Below are positions 28,670-38,635 of a stretch of 64,000 nt of DNA, piece after piece. Origin of the DNA: Microcoleus sp. FACHB-1515. Lineage in GTDB: Bacteria; Cyanobacteriota; Cyanobacteriia; Elainellales; Elainellaceae. Location of the stretch: the NCBI RefSeq assembly GCF_014696105.1, contig NZ_JACJPO010000036.1, positions 57,342 through 121,341 on the forward strand. The letters run 5' to 3'. How positions within the stretch are numbered: position 1 is the first letter of the stretch; each line of letters starts with the position of its first letter. The notes beneath the pieces are model-generated. The model was not told where the DNA came from and ran no database searches. It saw only the letters and a list, made by a program, of their open reading frames with translations. The position numbers and the translations under genes are program-made.

Positions 28670-30592
28670 ATGTCGATCGATTTTCAAGATTCATTTGATG
28701 TCGTGGTGGTGGGAGCAGGTCATGCCGGATGCGAAGCCGCGCTTGCTTCGGCTCGGTTGGGCTGCCGAACGCTGCTGCTGACCTTGAATCTCGACAAAAT
28801 CGCGTGGCAACCGTGCAATCCCGCTGTTGGTGCGCCTGCCAAATCGCAACTGACGCATGAAGTGGATGCGCTGGGCGGCGAAATCGGCAAAATGGCCGAT
28901 CGCACCTATCTGCAAAAGCGCGTCCTCAATATTTCTCGCGGTCCCGCAGTCTGGGCGTTGCGGGCACAAACCGACAAGCGCGAGTATGCCGCTGTGATGA
29001 AGCGGATTGTCGAAAATCAAGAAAATCTTGTCATCCGCGAAGGCATGGTGACGGATTTGGTTTTGGGCAAAAACGACGAGGTGATCGGCGTTCAAACCTA
29101 TTTCGGCGTCGCGTTTGAGTGTCGCGCCGTCGTTCTCACAACGGGAACTTTCTTGGGCGGCGTGATTTGGGTGGGTGACAAGTCGATGTCGGCGGGACGA
29201 GCAGGCGAATTTGCCGCTGTCGGCCTGACGGAAACGCTCAACCGCATGGGCTTTGAAACTGGACGACTGAAGACTGGAACGCCTGCCCGCGTGGACAAGC
29301 GATCGATCGACTACTCGCAACTGGAACCGCAACCGGGCGATTCCGAAGTCCGCTGGTTCAGCTTTGACCCGGAAGTGTGGGTGGAGCGCGAGCAAATTCC
29401 TTGCTACCTGACGCGCACCACTGCCGAAACACATCGCCTGATTCGCGAAAATCTGCATCTTTCCCCGGTCTATGGCGGCTGGGTAGATGCCAAGGGGCCG
29501 CGCTACTGTCCGAGCATCGAAGATAAGATCGTCCGCTTTGCCGACAAGGAATCGCACCAGATTTTTATCGAGCCAGAAGGCCGCGACATTCCCGAACTTT
29601 ATATCCAAGGGTTTTCGACCGGACTGCCCGAAGCGCTGCAAATTCATCTGCTGCGATCGCTCCCCGGACTGGAACACTGCACGATGCTCCGCCCTGCCTA
29701 TGCGGTCGAATACGACTACCTGCCCGCCACGCAGTGCTATCCGACGCTGATGACCAAAAAGATTGACGGTCTGTTCTGCGCCGGACAAATCAACGGCACA
29801 ACCGGATATGAAGAAGCGGCTGGACAAGGTTTGGTGGCGGGAATCAATGCTGCCCGATTGTGTCGATCGCAATCTCCGGTCATCTTCACTCGCGAACAAA
29901 GCTACCTCGGCACGCTAATCGACGATCTGTGTACGAAAGATCTACGTGAACCATACCGAATGCTAACTTCGCGATCGGAATATCGCCTCTTGCTGCGATC
30001 GGACAATGCCGACCAGCGCTTGACGCCATTGGGACGCGAGATCGGGTTAATTGACGATCGCCGCTGGGAAATCTTCACCCGCAAACAGGCCAACATTGCA
30101 GCCGAGAAAGAACGCCTGCACGAAGTTCGCGTCAAGGAACACGACCAACTCGGTCGCCAAATTGCCGCCGACACGCAGCAGGCGATCAAAGGCTCGATTA
30201 CGCTGGCGGATTTGTTGCGCCGTCCAGGATTTCACTATGTGGATCTCGATCGATACGGATTGAGCAATCCTGATCTCGCCTTGGAAGAGCGCGAAGGCGC
30301 AGAAATCGACATCAAATATTCCGGCTATATTCAGCGTCAGCAAAACCAAATCGATCAAATTTCACGTCAGTCGAATCGATCGCTACCTGCCGACTTGGAC
30401 TACAACCAAATCGACACGCTCTCGAAAGAATCTCGCGAAAAACTATCGCAGGTGCGCCCCTTGACGATCGGTCAGGCGGCTCGCATTGGCGGCGTCAATC
30501 CGGCTGATGTGAATGCGCTTTTGGTGTATCTTGAGATTCGCGCTCGCAGCTTGGCAACAGATGTGCGGGAAGTCGCCAAGCCGATCGCCTAA
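28670..30592 (+). CDS. mnmG: tRNA uridine 5-carboxymethylaminomethyl modification enzyme
   Basis: 640 residues from the ATG at 28670 ([20 protein letters not shown]). With MnmE it installs the cmnm5 group on wobble U34 of several tRNAs. The FAD-binding motif [72 protein letters not shown] and [18 protein letters not shown] are all diagnostic for GidA/MnmG. The C-terminal helical domain is complete. MnmE is not in the window. The frame is open back to 28586, but that extension lacks similarity. Confidence 0.97.
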   Translation: MSIDFQDSFDVVVVGAGHAGCEAALASARLGCRTLLLTLNLDKIAWQPCNPAVGAPAKSQLTHEVDALGGEIGKMADRTYLQKRVLNISRGPAVWALRAQTDKREYAAVMKRIVENQENLVIREGMVTDLVLGKNDEVIGVQTYFGVAFECRAVVLTTGTFLGGVIWVGDKSMSAGRAGEFAAVGLTETLNRMGFETGRLKTGTPARVDKRSIDYSQLEPQPGDSEVRWFSFDPEVWVEREQIPCYLTRTTAETHRLIRENLHLSPVYGGWVDAKGPRYCPSIEDKIVRFADKESHQIFIEPEGRDIPELYIQGFSTGLPEALQIHLLRSLPGLEHCTMLRPAYAVEYDYLPATQCYPTLMTKKIDGLFCAGQINGTTGYEEAAGQGLVAGINAARLCRSQSPVIFTREQSYLGTLIDDLCTKDLREPYRMLTSRSEYRLLLRSDNADQRLTPLGREIGLIDDRRWEIFTRKQANIAAEKERLHEVRVKEHDQLGRQIAADTQQAIKGSITLADLLRRPGFHYVDLDRYGLSNPDLALEEREGAEIDIKYSGYIQRQQNQIDQISRQSNRSLPADLDYNQIDTLSKESREKLSQVRPLTIGQAARIGGVNPADVNALLVYLEIRARSLATDVREVAKPIA

Positions 30593-30690
30593 TCATTTGC
30601 AAACTTCCTGCACCATCGACGGCAAAATCAGGTAGAATCGGGCGCAAGCTCAGCGCGTTCCGGCTGTCCGTCGCTTTCAGGTAAAGTTCT

Positions 30691-31752
30691 ATGTCTCAAG
30701 AAGTCAGCACCAATCCTTCTGTTCTCAACGAAATCGACGAGTCAGCGTCTAGCCGCATCGCAGACCCGATCGATCTGCTTGGCGATGGCAGCTTCCCGAT
30801 GGACTCATACGCCAACCGCTTGATGGATGAGCTATTTGGCGAAGTCGATCGCTTGTTTGAAGGCGGCAGCTTACCAGTTGAAGCGCCCGCACCCGAAGAA
30901 GTCGTGTCTTTGCAGCCGATCGCCATTCCGCACCTAGAAGTGCCGGATCTGCCGCCTGCCGCGCTTGCTCCAATTGAATCAGAAAGCCAAATTGCCACAC
31001 CCGACGCAGAAGCGATCGCCACTTTGGAGCCTGCTGAGCAATCTGGCGTGAATCGCTGGCTTTTGGCGGCGGCTTTTGCCTCGGCGATCGCCGCTGGCGT
31101 GTCGTGGCTTGTCTTCTTCCGGTCTGCTGCCCCACCTGCTGAATTGAGTCAAACCGCTCAGCCGTCTCAGGCCGACCAGCAGTTTGCCAATTATGTGCAG
31201 CGATCGCTCGATCGCATTGCGGGTCGCGCTCAAACTGATGCACCTACAGTTGCGGCTGCTTCGAGTCCGGCACTTCCCAGCGTTGCCGTTCCCAGCAGTG
31301 TCCCCAATGCCGCACCCTCTGCGCCCGATCGCGTTTACATCCCGGTTTATCAGCCACCGCAGACGCTTTATCCGCCTGTTGGTGTTGCCCCCGTACCCGT
31401 TGTGCCGCCCGCTGCTCCCTCTGTAGCAGTTGCTCCTGCGGCTCCTGCGGTGCAACCCGCACCCGCTCCGGCTGCCCCTCGACCTGCAACGGCTGCCCCT
31501 CGACCTGCAACAGTTCCGGCTCCGGCGGCTTCAGTGGCGGCGGCTCCCGCTCCGCAGCAAACGCTGATGGGATTGATGCAGTTTGGCGATCGATCTGCCG
31601 CTTTGTTTGAGGTGAACGGTTCGCCGCAGCGCATCAGTGTGGGCGAAAATATTGGCACAAGCGGCTGGACACTCGTTTCCGTGTCAAACGATGCCGCTGT
31701 AATTCGGCGCAATGGCGAAGTGCGATCGATCTACGTGGGTCAGCAGTTTTAA
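30691..31752 (+). CDS. Pro/Ala-rich single-pass membrane protein with C-terminal beta domain
   Basis: 353 residues in three parts: an acidic cytoplasmic N-terminus (1-122), one membrane helix at about 123-145 (RWLLAAAFASAIAAGVSWLVFF), and a long exported Pro/Ala linker (about 150-290). A compact C-terminal domain of about 60 residues follows (GLMQFGDRSAALFEVNGSPQ, RISVGENIGTSGWTLVSV, AAVIRRNGEVRSIYVGQQF). That last domain resembles in pattern the small beta domains of PilP and GspC; this is inference. The linker carries a recent 21-base tandem duplication at 31470-31511. Confidence 0.72.
   Translation: MSQEVSTNPSVLNEIDESASSRIADPIDLLGDGSFPMDSYANRLMDELFGEVDRLFEGGSLPVEAPAPEEVVSLQPIAIPHLEVPDLPPAALAPIESESQIATPDAEAIATLEPAEQSGVNRWLLAAAFASAIAAGVSWLVFFRSAAPPAELSQTAQPSQADQQFANYVQRSLDRIAGRAQTDAPTVAAASSPALPSVAVPSSVPNAAPSAPDRVYIPVYQPPQTLYPPVGVAPVPVVPPAAPSVAVAPAAPAVQPAPAPAAPRPATAAPRPATVPAPAASVAAAPAPQQTLMGLMQFGDRSAALFEVNGSPQRISVGENIGTSGWTLVSVSNDAAVIRRNGEVRSIYVGQQF
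31470..31511 (+). repeat. 21-base perfect tandem duplication in a Pro/Ala linker
   Basis: GGCTGCCCCTCGACCTGCAAC occurs twice without a base between, adding seven codons (A-A-P-R-P-A-T twice). The perfect identity suggests a recent slippage event and a length-variable linker. Confidence 0.8.
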
Positions 31753-31865
31753 TCGCAACCAGCAAGGCAGTACAATAAAGCACAGTGAAGCCGCCTTGAC
31801 AGTAGGCAGCTTGAGGCGTCATCAGGGATGGCATCAGCAGACGCCGAGCCAGATTTGAGGTGGCA

Positions 31866-32141
31866 ATGGTGAACAACATCGAGCAACAGCGGATCGAAGC
31901 GATCGTGCAGCAAATCGGCGAAACCGTTTTGGCAACTACCGAAACGGTCGATCGCTTAGCCAGTCGTGTAGATGCGATCGCCCAGCAGGTGCAGCAGCAG
32001 GGCTACCAAATTTTCGCGCTCAGCGATGCCGTTCAAACGCTGGCGGAAAATCACGACAGCGCACTAGAGCAGTTGGGGCAGTTGACACAGGCGCTACAGG
32101 GCTTGGTGAACGCGATCGAAGACAGCAGCGAAGCACAGTGA
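31866..32141 (+). CDS. Small coiled-coil protein, unknown
   Basis: 91 residues from the ATG at 31866 (MVNNIEQQRIEAIVQQIGE). The sequence is almost wholly helical heptads rich in Gln, Ala and Leu (VDRLASRVDAIAQQVQQQG, LEQLGQLTQALQGLVNAIED). It has no membrane segment or Cys. It could be a cytoplasmic oligomerisation or adaptor protein; I do not recognise a named family. It follows the Pro/Ala-rich protein at 110 bases. Confidence 0.6.
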   Translation: MVNNIEQQRIEAIVQQIGETVLATTETVDRLASRVDAIAQQVQQQGYQIFALSDAVQTLAENHDSALEQLGQLTQALQGLVNAIEDSSEAQ

Positions 32142-32248
32142 ATTCATTGCGAAGTCACCCGGATGGGTGAATTTTTCTACCAGGTTCGTAAGAGATATTT
32201 CTTGAATAGATATAAATAGAACAAGTCGGGAACCAAGGATACTATCCC

Positions 32249-33385
32249 ATGCCGCTGATGCAGGACATTACGCAAGACTGGCAGGCACGACTTGCCGCCG
32301 ATTGTCCAGGCCAATCTGCTACCCAAACGGGCATTCTTCGCTGGCTCATTGGTGAAGATCCCGATCGCTTCTCGGATCTCGATGCGACCGGACTGGCGAT
32401 CGCGCAACAGGCAATGGACTATCGCTATCGAATTTTGCAGGAGCGCTATTTGCGTGCTGCGCCCGAACAAGCCTATCAAAAGCTGCTTCAGCGCTTGGGC
32501 AGCTTATTCCTGATTCGCAACAAAATTCGCACAGGCGTGGCGCTCTCTCGCGATCGGCATCGATCGGTGAAAGAAGTGCTGCAAGAAGTGATTCAAGAAC
32601 TGATTCAAAGCGACAACTACATTCGTCAGCAGATGCAGTGGATCGCCCAGTGCAGCCCGAATCCGCGTCTCCGTAATGCTTTGATGCTCGCCAGCATCGA
32701 AGAATACTGCCTGCGTCCGATTCGCAATCAGCCGCTTTTGGTGTATCGATTCGTGAACTATTTGAAGCGATCGCAGCGCGGCGGCATGACGCAGGTTCCC
32801 GGTGGCGAATCGGTGCGCTTAGTGTCGGAAGAAATTGCGCCCGACGATGCCGACAATGCCTTTAGCCTGCTTGATCCCCAGGCGATCGCCCAGTATCAAG
32901 AAGAACAAGCGCTGCAAGAACAGCAAACGCTGCGAACAACGGTCAAGAACGAATTTTCCGCCTATCTCGAATCAGAAGTCGAACCGGATGCGGCTCGCTG
33001 GCTGGAGTTGCATTTGCAGGGTCAGTCGCAAGAAGCGATCGCCAAGCTGCTCGACCGCCCGATCGGAGAAGTCTATCGGCTGCGCGAAAAAATTAGCTAT
33101 CACGCCATGCGCGTGTTTGGGCTGAAGCATCAGCCGGACATGGTGATGTCTTGGCTGGGCACATCGCTTGAGCAAAATTTAGGCTTGACGCCGACCGAAG
33201 CCGATCGCTTTCGCCACACGCTGACGCCCGACGATCGCACGCTGTTTGACCACCTCATTGAAGGCCGAAAAGCGGGAAAAAGCATGGAGGCGATCGCCAA
33301 AGAACTCAATCTCAAAACCAACAGCCTCACCAGCAAATTCATCAAGCTTTATCTCGCCGTGCAAGAATTCCGTAATGCTGCTTAG
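32249..33385 (+). CDS. Conserved cyanobacterial helix-turn-helix protein (sigma-like C-terminus)
   Basis: 378 residues, all helical. The N-terminal part (ILRWLIGEDPDRFSDLDATG, RYRILQERYLRAAPEQAY) and middle part (ASIEEYCLRPIRNQPLLVYR, RSQRGGMTQVPG) are conserved in cyanobacteria as I recall, sometimes under the label HetZ-related. The segment LELHLQGQSQEAIAKLLDRP then IGEVYRLREKISYHAMRVF looks like a sigma-70 region-4 type helix-turn-helix. A second HTH-like element is near the end (SMEAIAKELNLKTNSLTSKF). A transcription-regulatory role is inference. Confidence 0.65.
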   Translation: MPLMQDITQDWQARLAADCPGQSATQTGILRWLIGEDPDRFSDLDATGLAIAQQAMDYRYRILQERYLRAAPEQAYQKLLQRLGSLFLIRNKIRTGVALSRDRHRSVKEVLQEVIQELIQSDNYIRQQMQWIAQCSPNPRLRNALMLASIEEYCLRPIRNQPLLVYRFVNYLKRSQRGGMTQVPGGESVRLVSEEIAPDDADNAFSLLDPQAIAQYQEEQALQEQQTLRTTVKNEFSAYLESEVEPDAARWLELHLQGQSQEAIAKLLDRPIGEVYRLREKISYHAMRVFGLKHQPDMVMSWLGTSLEQNLGLTPTEADRFRHTLTPDDRTLFDHLIEGRKAGKSMEAIAKELNLKTNSLTSKFIKLYLAVQEFRNAA

Positions 33386-33470
33386 TCTTTACTGAAGTTT
33401 TGCAAAATCATTATGCGGTATTGCCAATTGAGGCGGCTAAAATAGCAACAACATTCCCTTCTCGCCTGCT

Positions 33471-34739
33471 ATGGTGTCCCCATTCAGCGATCGCGCCGAA
33501 TCAAGTTCCTCCGGCCATCGTCACTTGTTGTCCTACTTTCCTGCTGATTGGGCAGATCGGCTGAACGCTGAGCAGATGTTCATCTTAATTGATGGCGTCT
33601 TGCCCTTTGAAGCCTGTTTATATCATCAAATTTTGCCGCTGTTTTTGGAAGGCAGCCGCCTCAACTTGGGCATGGTCAGCCCGGATGATACCGCTGCGCT
33701 TGACTATGCGCGGCGTATCGTTTCTTACATGAACTACTCGTTGGTTTCGCGGCCTTTATCGTCTGAAGCGCTGCAAGCCGTTTTGTCGGCTTATTTGCAG
33801 CAGGGTGGCAGCCGCCAGTCACTGCCAAAATTCAAAACCCCAAAACCGACACGCGGAGCGGCTCGCAAGCGTCACAGTCCATCGATCGATCGCCAATTGC
33901 AGCAAACCTTAGTTGTAGACAGTCCGGAAGAGCTGACGCTGCACAGCATGACGCCGCAGGGCATCGCCACGCCACCGCCGGAAATTCCGTTTCAGCCTGC
34001 ACCAGTGCGCCGCGAAGAATCGATACCACAGGCCTTCGATAGCGAGCAGTCCTCCTTCCCATCGATCGAACCCGACGAGCCAACAGCCCCACCAACGATT
34101 CCACCCTCGGTAATCTCACCGTTGCCGCTGCTCGAAGTCGAAGCAAACTATCTCTCTAGTCCGATCGAACAGCTTGCGATGCTGCCGCCTGCCACGCTGC
34201 TCAGGGAACTGATGGCGCGAGTGCTGCTAGGCGGCATTGGCCGATTGTATTTTGAGCGCCAGCCGCAGTACGGGCGGGTCTTGTGGAGTCAAAACGGCGT
34301 GCTGCAATCCGTCCTCGATCGCTTGGATGCCGACCAGTTTCAAGGCATCATCAGCGAACTTAAGCAGATGTGTCACCTGTCGCTGATTGCCGTCAAGCAT
34401 CCGAAGCAGGTTGAGATCGAGCGGATGCATCAAAATACGCGCTTGCTCCTGCGGTTTCGATTCATGCCCTCGGTCAATGGTGAAGAAGAAGCCACGCTGC
34501 AAGTCTTGCGCGGCGCAGCCTTGCGGTTCTATCAGCAGCAGCAGCTATCGAGCTTGGAGCGTGATGCCCTCACGATCGCCAAACAGCTTCAGCTTAAAGT
34601 GAACGAAATTCGCGATCGCGCTCGGCTAGAGCCAGGAACTGCTCGCAGCAAGTTTGACTCGCTTCCTGCTCTGAACCAAATGCTGCGCCACATGGAGGAG
34701 CAGATCGAGCACTTGCAGTCCGAGTCGCCTTCACCTTAA
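33471..34739 (+). CDS. PilB/GspE N-terminal-like protein without the ATPase domain
   Basis: 422 residues. The first 115 residues (LLSYFPADWADRLNAEQM, LNLGMVSPDDTAALDYARRI) resemble the MshE/GspE N-terminal domain. A Pro/Ser-rich linker at about 120-230 follows. The C-terminal part (LLRELMARVLLGGIGRLYFE, GRVLWSQNGVLQSVLDRLDA) looks like the N2 domain of type II/IV secretion ATPases (the IHIEP-type region), then stops where the Walker A domain should begin. It may be a regulator or adaptor of type IV pili; c-di-GMP binding by the N-domain is possible but unproven. Confidence 0.65.
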   Translation: MVSPFSDRAESSSSGHRHLLSYFPADWADRLNAEQMFILIDGVLPFEACLYHQILPLFLEGSRLNLGMVSPDDTAALDYARRIVSYMNYSLVSRPLSSEALQAVLSAYLQQGGSRQSLPKFKTPKPTRGAARKRHSPSIDRQLQQTLVVDSPEELTLHSMTPQGIATPPPEIPFQPAPVRREESIPQAFDSEQSSFPSIEPDEPTAPPTIPPSVISPLPLLEVEANYLSSPIEQLAMLPPATLLRELMARVLLGGIGRLYFERQPQYGRVLWSQNGVLQSVLDRLDADQFQGIISELKQMCHLSLIAVKHPKQVEIERMHQNTRLLLRFRFMPSVNGEEEATLQVLRGAALRFYQQQQLSSLERDALTIAKQLQLKVNEIRDRARLEPGTARSKFDSLPALNQMLRHMEEQIEHLQSESPSP

Positions 34740-34766
34740 GTCCCTCTTCTACTCAGAAGAGGGACT
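34739..34766. terminator. Hairpin between convergent genes
   Basis: AGTCCCTCTTCT and AGAAGAGGGACT form a perfect 12-base stem with loop ACTC, between the PilB-like gene and the DAHP synthase gene. There is no T tract on either side, so termination strength is uncertain, but placement suits a shared transcript end. Confidence 0.6.
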
Positions 34767-34778
34767 GACTCGTGGCTA

Positions 34779-35834
34779 TTAGGTAAGGGCGGGAACAGCT
34801 TCCCACCGATCGACCGCTTTGCCGATCACCGACAATTCCTGCATCAGGCGATCGAAGCGATCGGGCGTGAGGGACTGCGGGCCATCCGAAAGCGCTTTGG
34901 CTGGATTCGGGTGAACTTCGATCATCAGCGAGTCGGTTCCCGCTGCGATCGCCGCCATTGCCATCGAAGGCACATACTCAGCTTTACCCGTGCCGTGACT
35001 GGGATCGATCATGATCGGCAGGTGGGTGAGCGATCGCAACACGGGGATCACCGAAAGATCAAGGGTGTTGCGGGCGTATTGGCGATCGAACGTGCGGATG
35101 CCACGCTCACAAAGGATGACGTTGGGGTTTCCAGCAGCGAGGATGTATTCCGCTGCCATCAGCCACTCTTCGATCGTCGCTGACATGCCGCGCTTGAGCA
35201 GCACGGGTTTATCTTGCGCTCCCACTTTCTTAAGCAGCGAGAAGTTCTGCATGTTGCGAGCGCCAACCTGCACTACATCCGCCGCTTCCGCCACGATTTC
35301 GAGATCAGCAGTGTCCATCACTTCAGTGATGATCCCCAGTCCGGTCGCTCGGCGGGCAGCATCCAGCAGTCCGAGGGCGCTCTCGCCGTGACCTTGAAAG
35401 GCATAAGGCGAGGTGCGAGGCTTGAACGCACCGCCCCGCAAGAACTTTGCGCCTGCGGCTTTGACGCGCTTGGCGGTTTCAATGATCATCGCTTCATTTT
35501 CGACCGAGCAGGGGCCAGCGACCGTGACGATCGGGCAGCCTTCGCCAAACAAAACGGTTCCAGCAGGTGTGGAGACAGCAATTTCGCTGGCTTCCCCATG
35601 TCGATATTCGCGGCTGACGCGCTTGTAGGGCTTTTCAACCCGTAGCACTTGCTCGATCCAAGGACTCATTTCTTGAAGCTGGAGGGCATCGAGATCAACC
35701 GTATCGCCCACCAAGCCGATCACGGTTTTGGTTTTGCCGACGATCTTTTCGGGGCTGAGTCCCCACTCTTCAAATTCTGCGCTCAATCGCGAAACTTCGG
35801 CTTCAGGCGAGCCGATTTTCATTACCACGATCAT
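34779..35834 (-). CDS. aroF: 3-deoxy-7-phosphoheptulonate (DAHP) synthase, type I beta
   Basis: 351 residues from the ATG at 35834 (MIVVMKIGSPEAEVSRL). It condenses PEP and erythrose-4-phosphate, the first step of the shikimate pathway. An N-terminal ferredoxin-like regulatory domain of about 85 residues (ACT-like, typical of the Thermotoga/beta type) precedes the barrel. The barrel has VAGPCSVENEAMIIETAKRV, KFLRGGAFKPRTSPYAFQG, LKRGMSATIEEWL and IDPSHGTGK. An 18-residue upstream extension to 35888 is possible but atypical. Confidence 0.95.
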   Translation of the reverse strand: MIVVMKIGSPEAEVSRLSAEFEEWGLSPEKIVGKTKTVIGLVGDTVDLDALQLQEMSPWIEQVLRVEKPYKRVSREYRHGEASEIAVSTPAGTVLFGEGCPIVTVAGPCSVENEAMIIETAKRVKAAGAKFLRGGAFKPRTSPYAFQGHGESALGLLDAARRATGLGIITEVMDTADLEIVAEAADVVQVGARNMQNFSLLKKVGAQDKPVLLKRGMSATIEEWLMAAEYILAAGNPNVILCERGIRTFDRQYARNTLDLSVIPVLRSLTHLPIMIDPSHGTGKAEYVPSMAMAAIAAGTDSLMIEVHPNPAKALSDGPQSLTPDRFDRLMQELSVIGKAVDRWEAVPALT

Positions 35835-35911
35835 GTCAAGGGTTCCTGTTGTTAAATTTCGGCTGCTGTCGTATGGAAACAGCCCCAATCATTCTACGTC
35901 CGTCTTCTGGT

Positions 35912-36382
35912 CTACGAAGATTTTTTGTTCGAGCGCCATGCTGCGGTTAGATGACTCCAGTTGAGCGTGAATTCTGACCAGCCCCACAAGCTTCCTGCCA
36001 CTTCTTCGTCCCAAGAAGCCGAGATCACGCCATAGCTCAAGCCCAACACGCCCAGCCCAAAAAAGCCCATGCTCACCAGCACAACAGCAGAAGTGGGCAG
36101 CGGAAAGATGTTTTTGGTGACCAGAAAATAGCTGACGAAGAACGTTGCCATGCCGAGCGCTGAGGGAATGCCGCAGAAAAACGCCATTCGCCGCGCCATC
36201 CGCTGACTCACCACTTGGGGAATCTGCATCGATTCCGGCTTCGCATCCGCACTTGCTTCAGCCTTTATCGATCGATCTGGCGCAGACTGAAGGGGCGCAG
36301 GGGGACGCTTCGGCTGCTTCTTGCGACTGCCAGTTGGCTCGAACGGCAATCGTTCTGATTTTTCTTCTGGAGATTCAGCCAT
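35912..36382 (-). CDS. PAM68-family (DUF3464) photosystem II assembly protein
   Basis: 156 residues. A basic, Pro-rich N-terminus (PFEPTGSRKKQPKRPPAP) precedes IPQVVSQRMARRMAFFCGIP. Two membrane helices follow at about 70-92 and 100-122, and the conserved tail SASWDEEVAGSLWGWSEF. This is the plant and cyanobacterial PAM68 pattern; the family promotes early PSII assembly, notably of CP47. It lies 7 bases downstream of rpsO and should be translated from the same mRNA, a gene pairing I remember from other cyanobacteria. Confidence 0.9.
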   Translation of the reverse strand: MAESPEEKSERLPFEPTGSRKKQPKRPPAPLQSAPDRSIKAEASADAKPESMQIPQVVSQRMARRMAFFCGIPSALGMATFFVSYFLVTKNIFPLPTSAVVLVSMGFFGLGVLGLSYGVISASWDEEVAGSLWGWSEFTLNWSHLTAAWRSNKKSS

Positions 36383-36389
36383 ATGAAGT

Positions 36390-36659
36390 TTAGCCGCGAA
36401 TTCCCAAGCGAGTAATCAAAGCGCGATAGCGGGCTTGGTCTTGCTTGAGGATGTAGGCAAGGAGGCGCTTGCGCTGGCCGATCATCTTGAGCAGGCCGCG
36501 TCGTGAAGCGTGGTCTTTCTTATTTTCGCGCAGGTGGGTTGAAAGCTTATTGATCCGCTCAGTCAGAATTGCGACCTGCACATCTGCCGACCCCGTGTCG
36601 GTTCCGTGCTTTTGAAAGTCGTTGATGATTTCTTGCTTGCGCTCTTGCAGCAGTGCCAT
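36390..36659 (-). CDS. rpsO: 30S ribosomal protein S15
   Basis: 89 residues, full length. Diagnostic stretches are [60 protein letters not shown] and [14 protein letters not shown]15 is a primary binder of the 16S rRNA central domain. First gene of a probable two-gene unit with the PAM68-family gene; divergent from guaA. Confidence 0.98.
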   Translation of the reverse strand: MALLQERKQEIINDFQKHGTDTGSADVQVAILTERINKLSTHLRENKKDHASRRGLLKMIGQRKRLLAYILKQDQARYRALITRLGIRG

Positions 36660-36873
36660 GATGAAGTCGATAAATTGAAGTTAGTGCAGTCAACTATCTT
36701 ATCACAGCCGCTCGATCGCGTCCGGTCTGCCATCGACAGAATCGATCGATTTTCGCTGGGCGATCGACTCAAAATCTACGCTAAGCTAATCGGAATATTC
36801 AAAAGAACTTTAAAATCAGTTTTTCGCTTCTCCAAAGTCACTTTCGTCATCTACTCGCATCAGGTTTTCAGCG

Positions 36874-38475
36874 GTGATCCAGACAGAACACGCCCCCGAT
36901 TCCGTGACGGAGCAAATCAATCGCCAAATGATCGTGATTCTCGACTTTGGCTCGCAATACTCTGAACTGATCGCTCGCCGCATTCGCGAAACGCAAGTTT
37001 ATTCCGAAGTGCTGTCGTATCGCACCACGCCCGACCAGCTACGCGACCTCAACCCCAAAGGCATTATTCTTTCGGGTGGCCCCAGTTCCGTGTATGACGC
37101 AGGTGCGCCCCACTGCGATCCCCAAATTTGGAATCTTGGCATTCCCGTTTTGGGCGTGTGCTACGGAATGCAGCTCATGGTTCAGCAGTTAGGCGGCGGC
37201 GTGGAGCGAGCCGATCGCGGCGAGTATGGCAAAGCCGCGCTGCACATCGACGATCCCACCGATTTGCTGACGAACGTTGAAGACGGCACAACCATGTGGA
37301 TGAGTCACGGCGACTCGGTGACAAGTTTGCCTGAAGGCTTTGAACTGCTCGCCCACACAGACAACACGCCCTGCGCGGCGATCGCCCATCACGACAAAAA
37401 ACTCTACGGCGTGCAGTTCCACCCGGAAGTTGTACATTCGATCGGCGGATTGGCCTTGATTCGCAATTTCGTCTACCACGTTTGCGACTGCGAACCGACC
37501 TGGACAACAGCCGCGTTTGTCGAAGAATCAATTCGCGAAATTCGGGCACGAGTGGGCGATAAGCGCGTGCTGCTAGCGCTCTCAGGCGGTGTAGACTCCT
37601 CGACGTTGGCGTTTTTGCTGCACAAGGCGATCGGCGATCAGCTTACTTGCGTCTTCATCGATCAAGGCTTTATGCGGAAGCTGGAGCCAGAGCGACTGGT
37701 GAAATTGTTTCATGAGCAGTTTCACATTCCGGTTGTGCATGTGAAGGCTCGCGATCGCTTTCTTGCCCAAATTGCCGGAATCACCGATCCCGAAGAAAAA
37801 CGCAAGCGGATCGGCCACGAATTTATCCGCGTCTTTGAAGAAGAATCGAAGCGGCTAGGCCCCTTTGACTACCTCGCACAGGGAACGCTTTACCCGGACG
37901 TGATCGAATCGGCGGATACGAATGTCGATCCGGCGACGGGCGAACGAGTTGCCGTCAAAATTAAGAGCCATCACAATGTCGGTGGACTGCCGAAAGATCT
38001 GCGCTTCAAGCTGATCGAGCCGTTGCGGAAATTGTTTAAGGACGAAGTGCGAAAGGTGGGGCGATCGATCGGGCTGCCCGAAGAAATCGTCAACCGTCAT
38101 CCGTTCCCTGGTCCCGGACTGGCCATTCGCATTCTGGGTGAAGTCACTGAAGAACGATTGGAAATTCTGCGCGATGCCGACTTAATCGTGCGGCAAGAAG
38201 TCAACCGTCAAGGTGTGTATCACGACTACTGGCAGGCGTTCGCCGTGCTGCTGCCAATTCGCAGCGTGGGCGTGATGGGCGATCAGCGCACGTATGCCTA
38301 TCCGATCGTGCTGCGTTTTGTGTCGAGCGAAGACGGCATGACGGCAGACTGGTCGCGAGTTCCCTACGATTTGCTGGAAACTATTTCCAACCGCATCGTG
38401 AATGAAGTGCGCGGCGTCAATCGCGTCGTGTATGACATTACCTCGAAGCCGCCCGGAACGATCGAGTGGGAATAA
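36874..38475 (+). CDS. guaA: GMP synthase (glutamine-hydrolysing)
   Basis: 533 residues from a GTG at 36874. An N-terminal variable stretch of 18 residues precedes [20 protein letters not shown], as in other cyanobacteria. It aminates XMP to GMP. The class I glutaminase domain has [11 protein letters not shown] with the nucleophilic Cys and [11 protein letters not shown]. The ATP pyrophosphatase domain has [19 protein letters not shown]. The dimerisation domain has [16 protein letters not shown] and [13 protein letters not shown] at the end. It is complete. Confidence 0.97.
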   Translation: MIQTEHAPDSVTEQINRQMIVILDFGSQYSELIARRIRETQVYSEVLSYRTTPDQLRDLNPKGIILSGGPSSVYDAGAPHCDPQIWNLGIPVLGVCYGMQLMVQQLGGGVERADRGEYGKAALHIDDPTDLLTNVEDGTTMWMSHGDSVTSLPEGFELLAHTDNTPCAAIAHHDKKLYGVQFHPEVVHSIGGLALIRNFVYHVCDCEPTWTTAAFVEESIREIRARVGDKRVLLALSGGVDSSTLAFLLHKAIGDQLTCVFIDQGFMRKLEPERLVKLFHEQFHIPVVHVKARDRFLAQIAGITDPEEKRKRIGHEFIRVFEEESKRLGPFDYLAQGTLYPDVIESADTNVDPATGERVAVKIKSHHNVGGLPKDLRFKLIEPLRKLFKDEVRKVGRSIGLPEEIVNRHPFPGPGLAIRILGEVTEERLEILRDADLIVRQEVNRQGVYHDYWQAFAVLLPIRSVGVMGDQRTYAYPIVLRFVSSEDGMTADWSRVPYDLLETISNRIVNEVRGVNRVVYDITSKPPGTIEWE

Positions 38476-38552
38476 ACCCCAAATCTAGCGCCAATCTCTT
38501 CCTAGACCTAAAAAATCTTCTAGGTTTAGGTTTGCAGTTCTTCATCGCTTTT

Positions 38553-38635
38553 TGTGGAAAACCCCTTAAAAGCTGTGGAAAACTGCTTTTGGCTGTGGAA
38601 AACTTGACTCGGCATCCGCTAAAGGTTGTGGATAA
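38553..38635 (+). promoter_or_regulatory. Cluster of four DnaA-box-like sites in the guaA-sbcC gap
   Basis: TGTGGAAAA at 38553-38561, 38574-38582 and 38594-38602, and TGTGGATAA at 38627-38635, all in one orientation. On the other strand these are TTTTCCACA three times and TTATCCACA once. TTTTCCACA is the box I recall from studied cyanobacterial origins and TTATCCACA is the general consensus. Start spacings are 21, 20 and 33 bases, so the first three lie two helical turns apart. The 400-base gap around them has no gene, and the part after 38680 is A/T-richer than the genes beside it. Neither dnaA nor dnaN is in the window, so origin status is unproven. Confidence 0.6.

Noticed and set aside
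28691..29899. 402-codon frame antisense to mnmG
   Set aside because: The sense strand encodes a textbook MnmG over the whole stretch; the antisense product is Arg/His-rich without domains.
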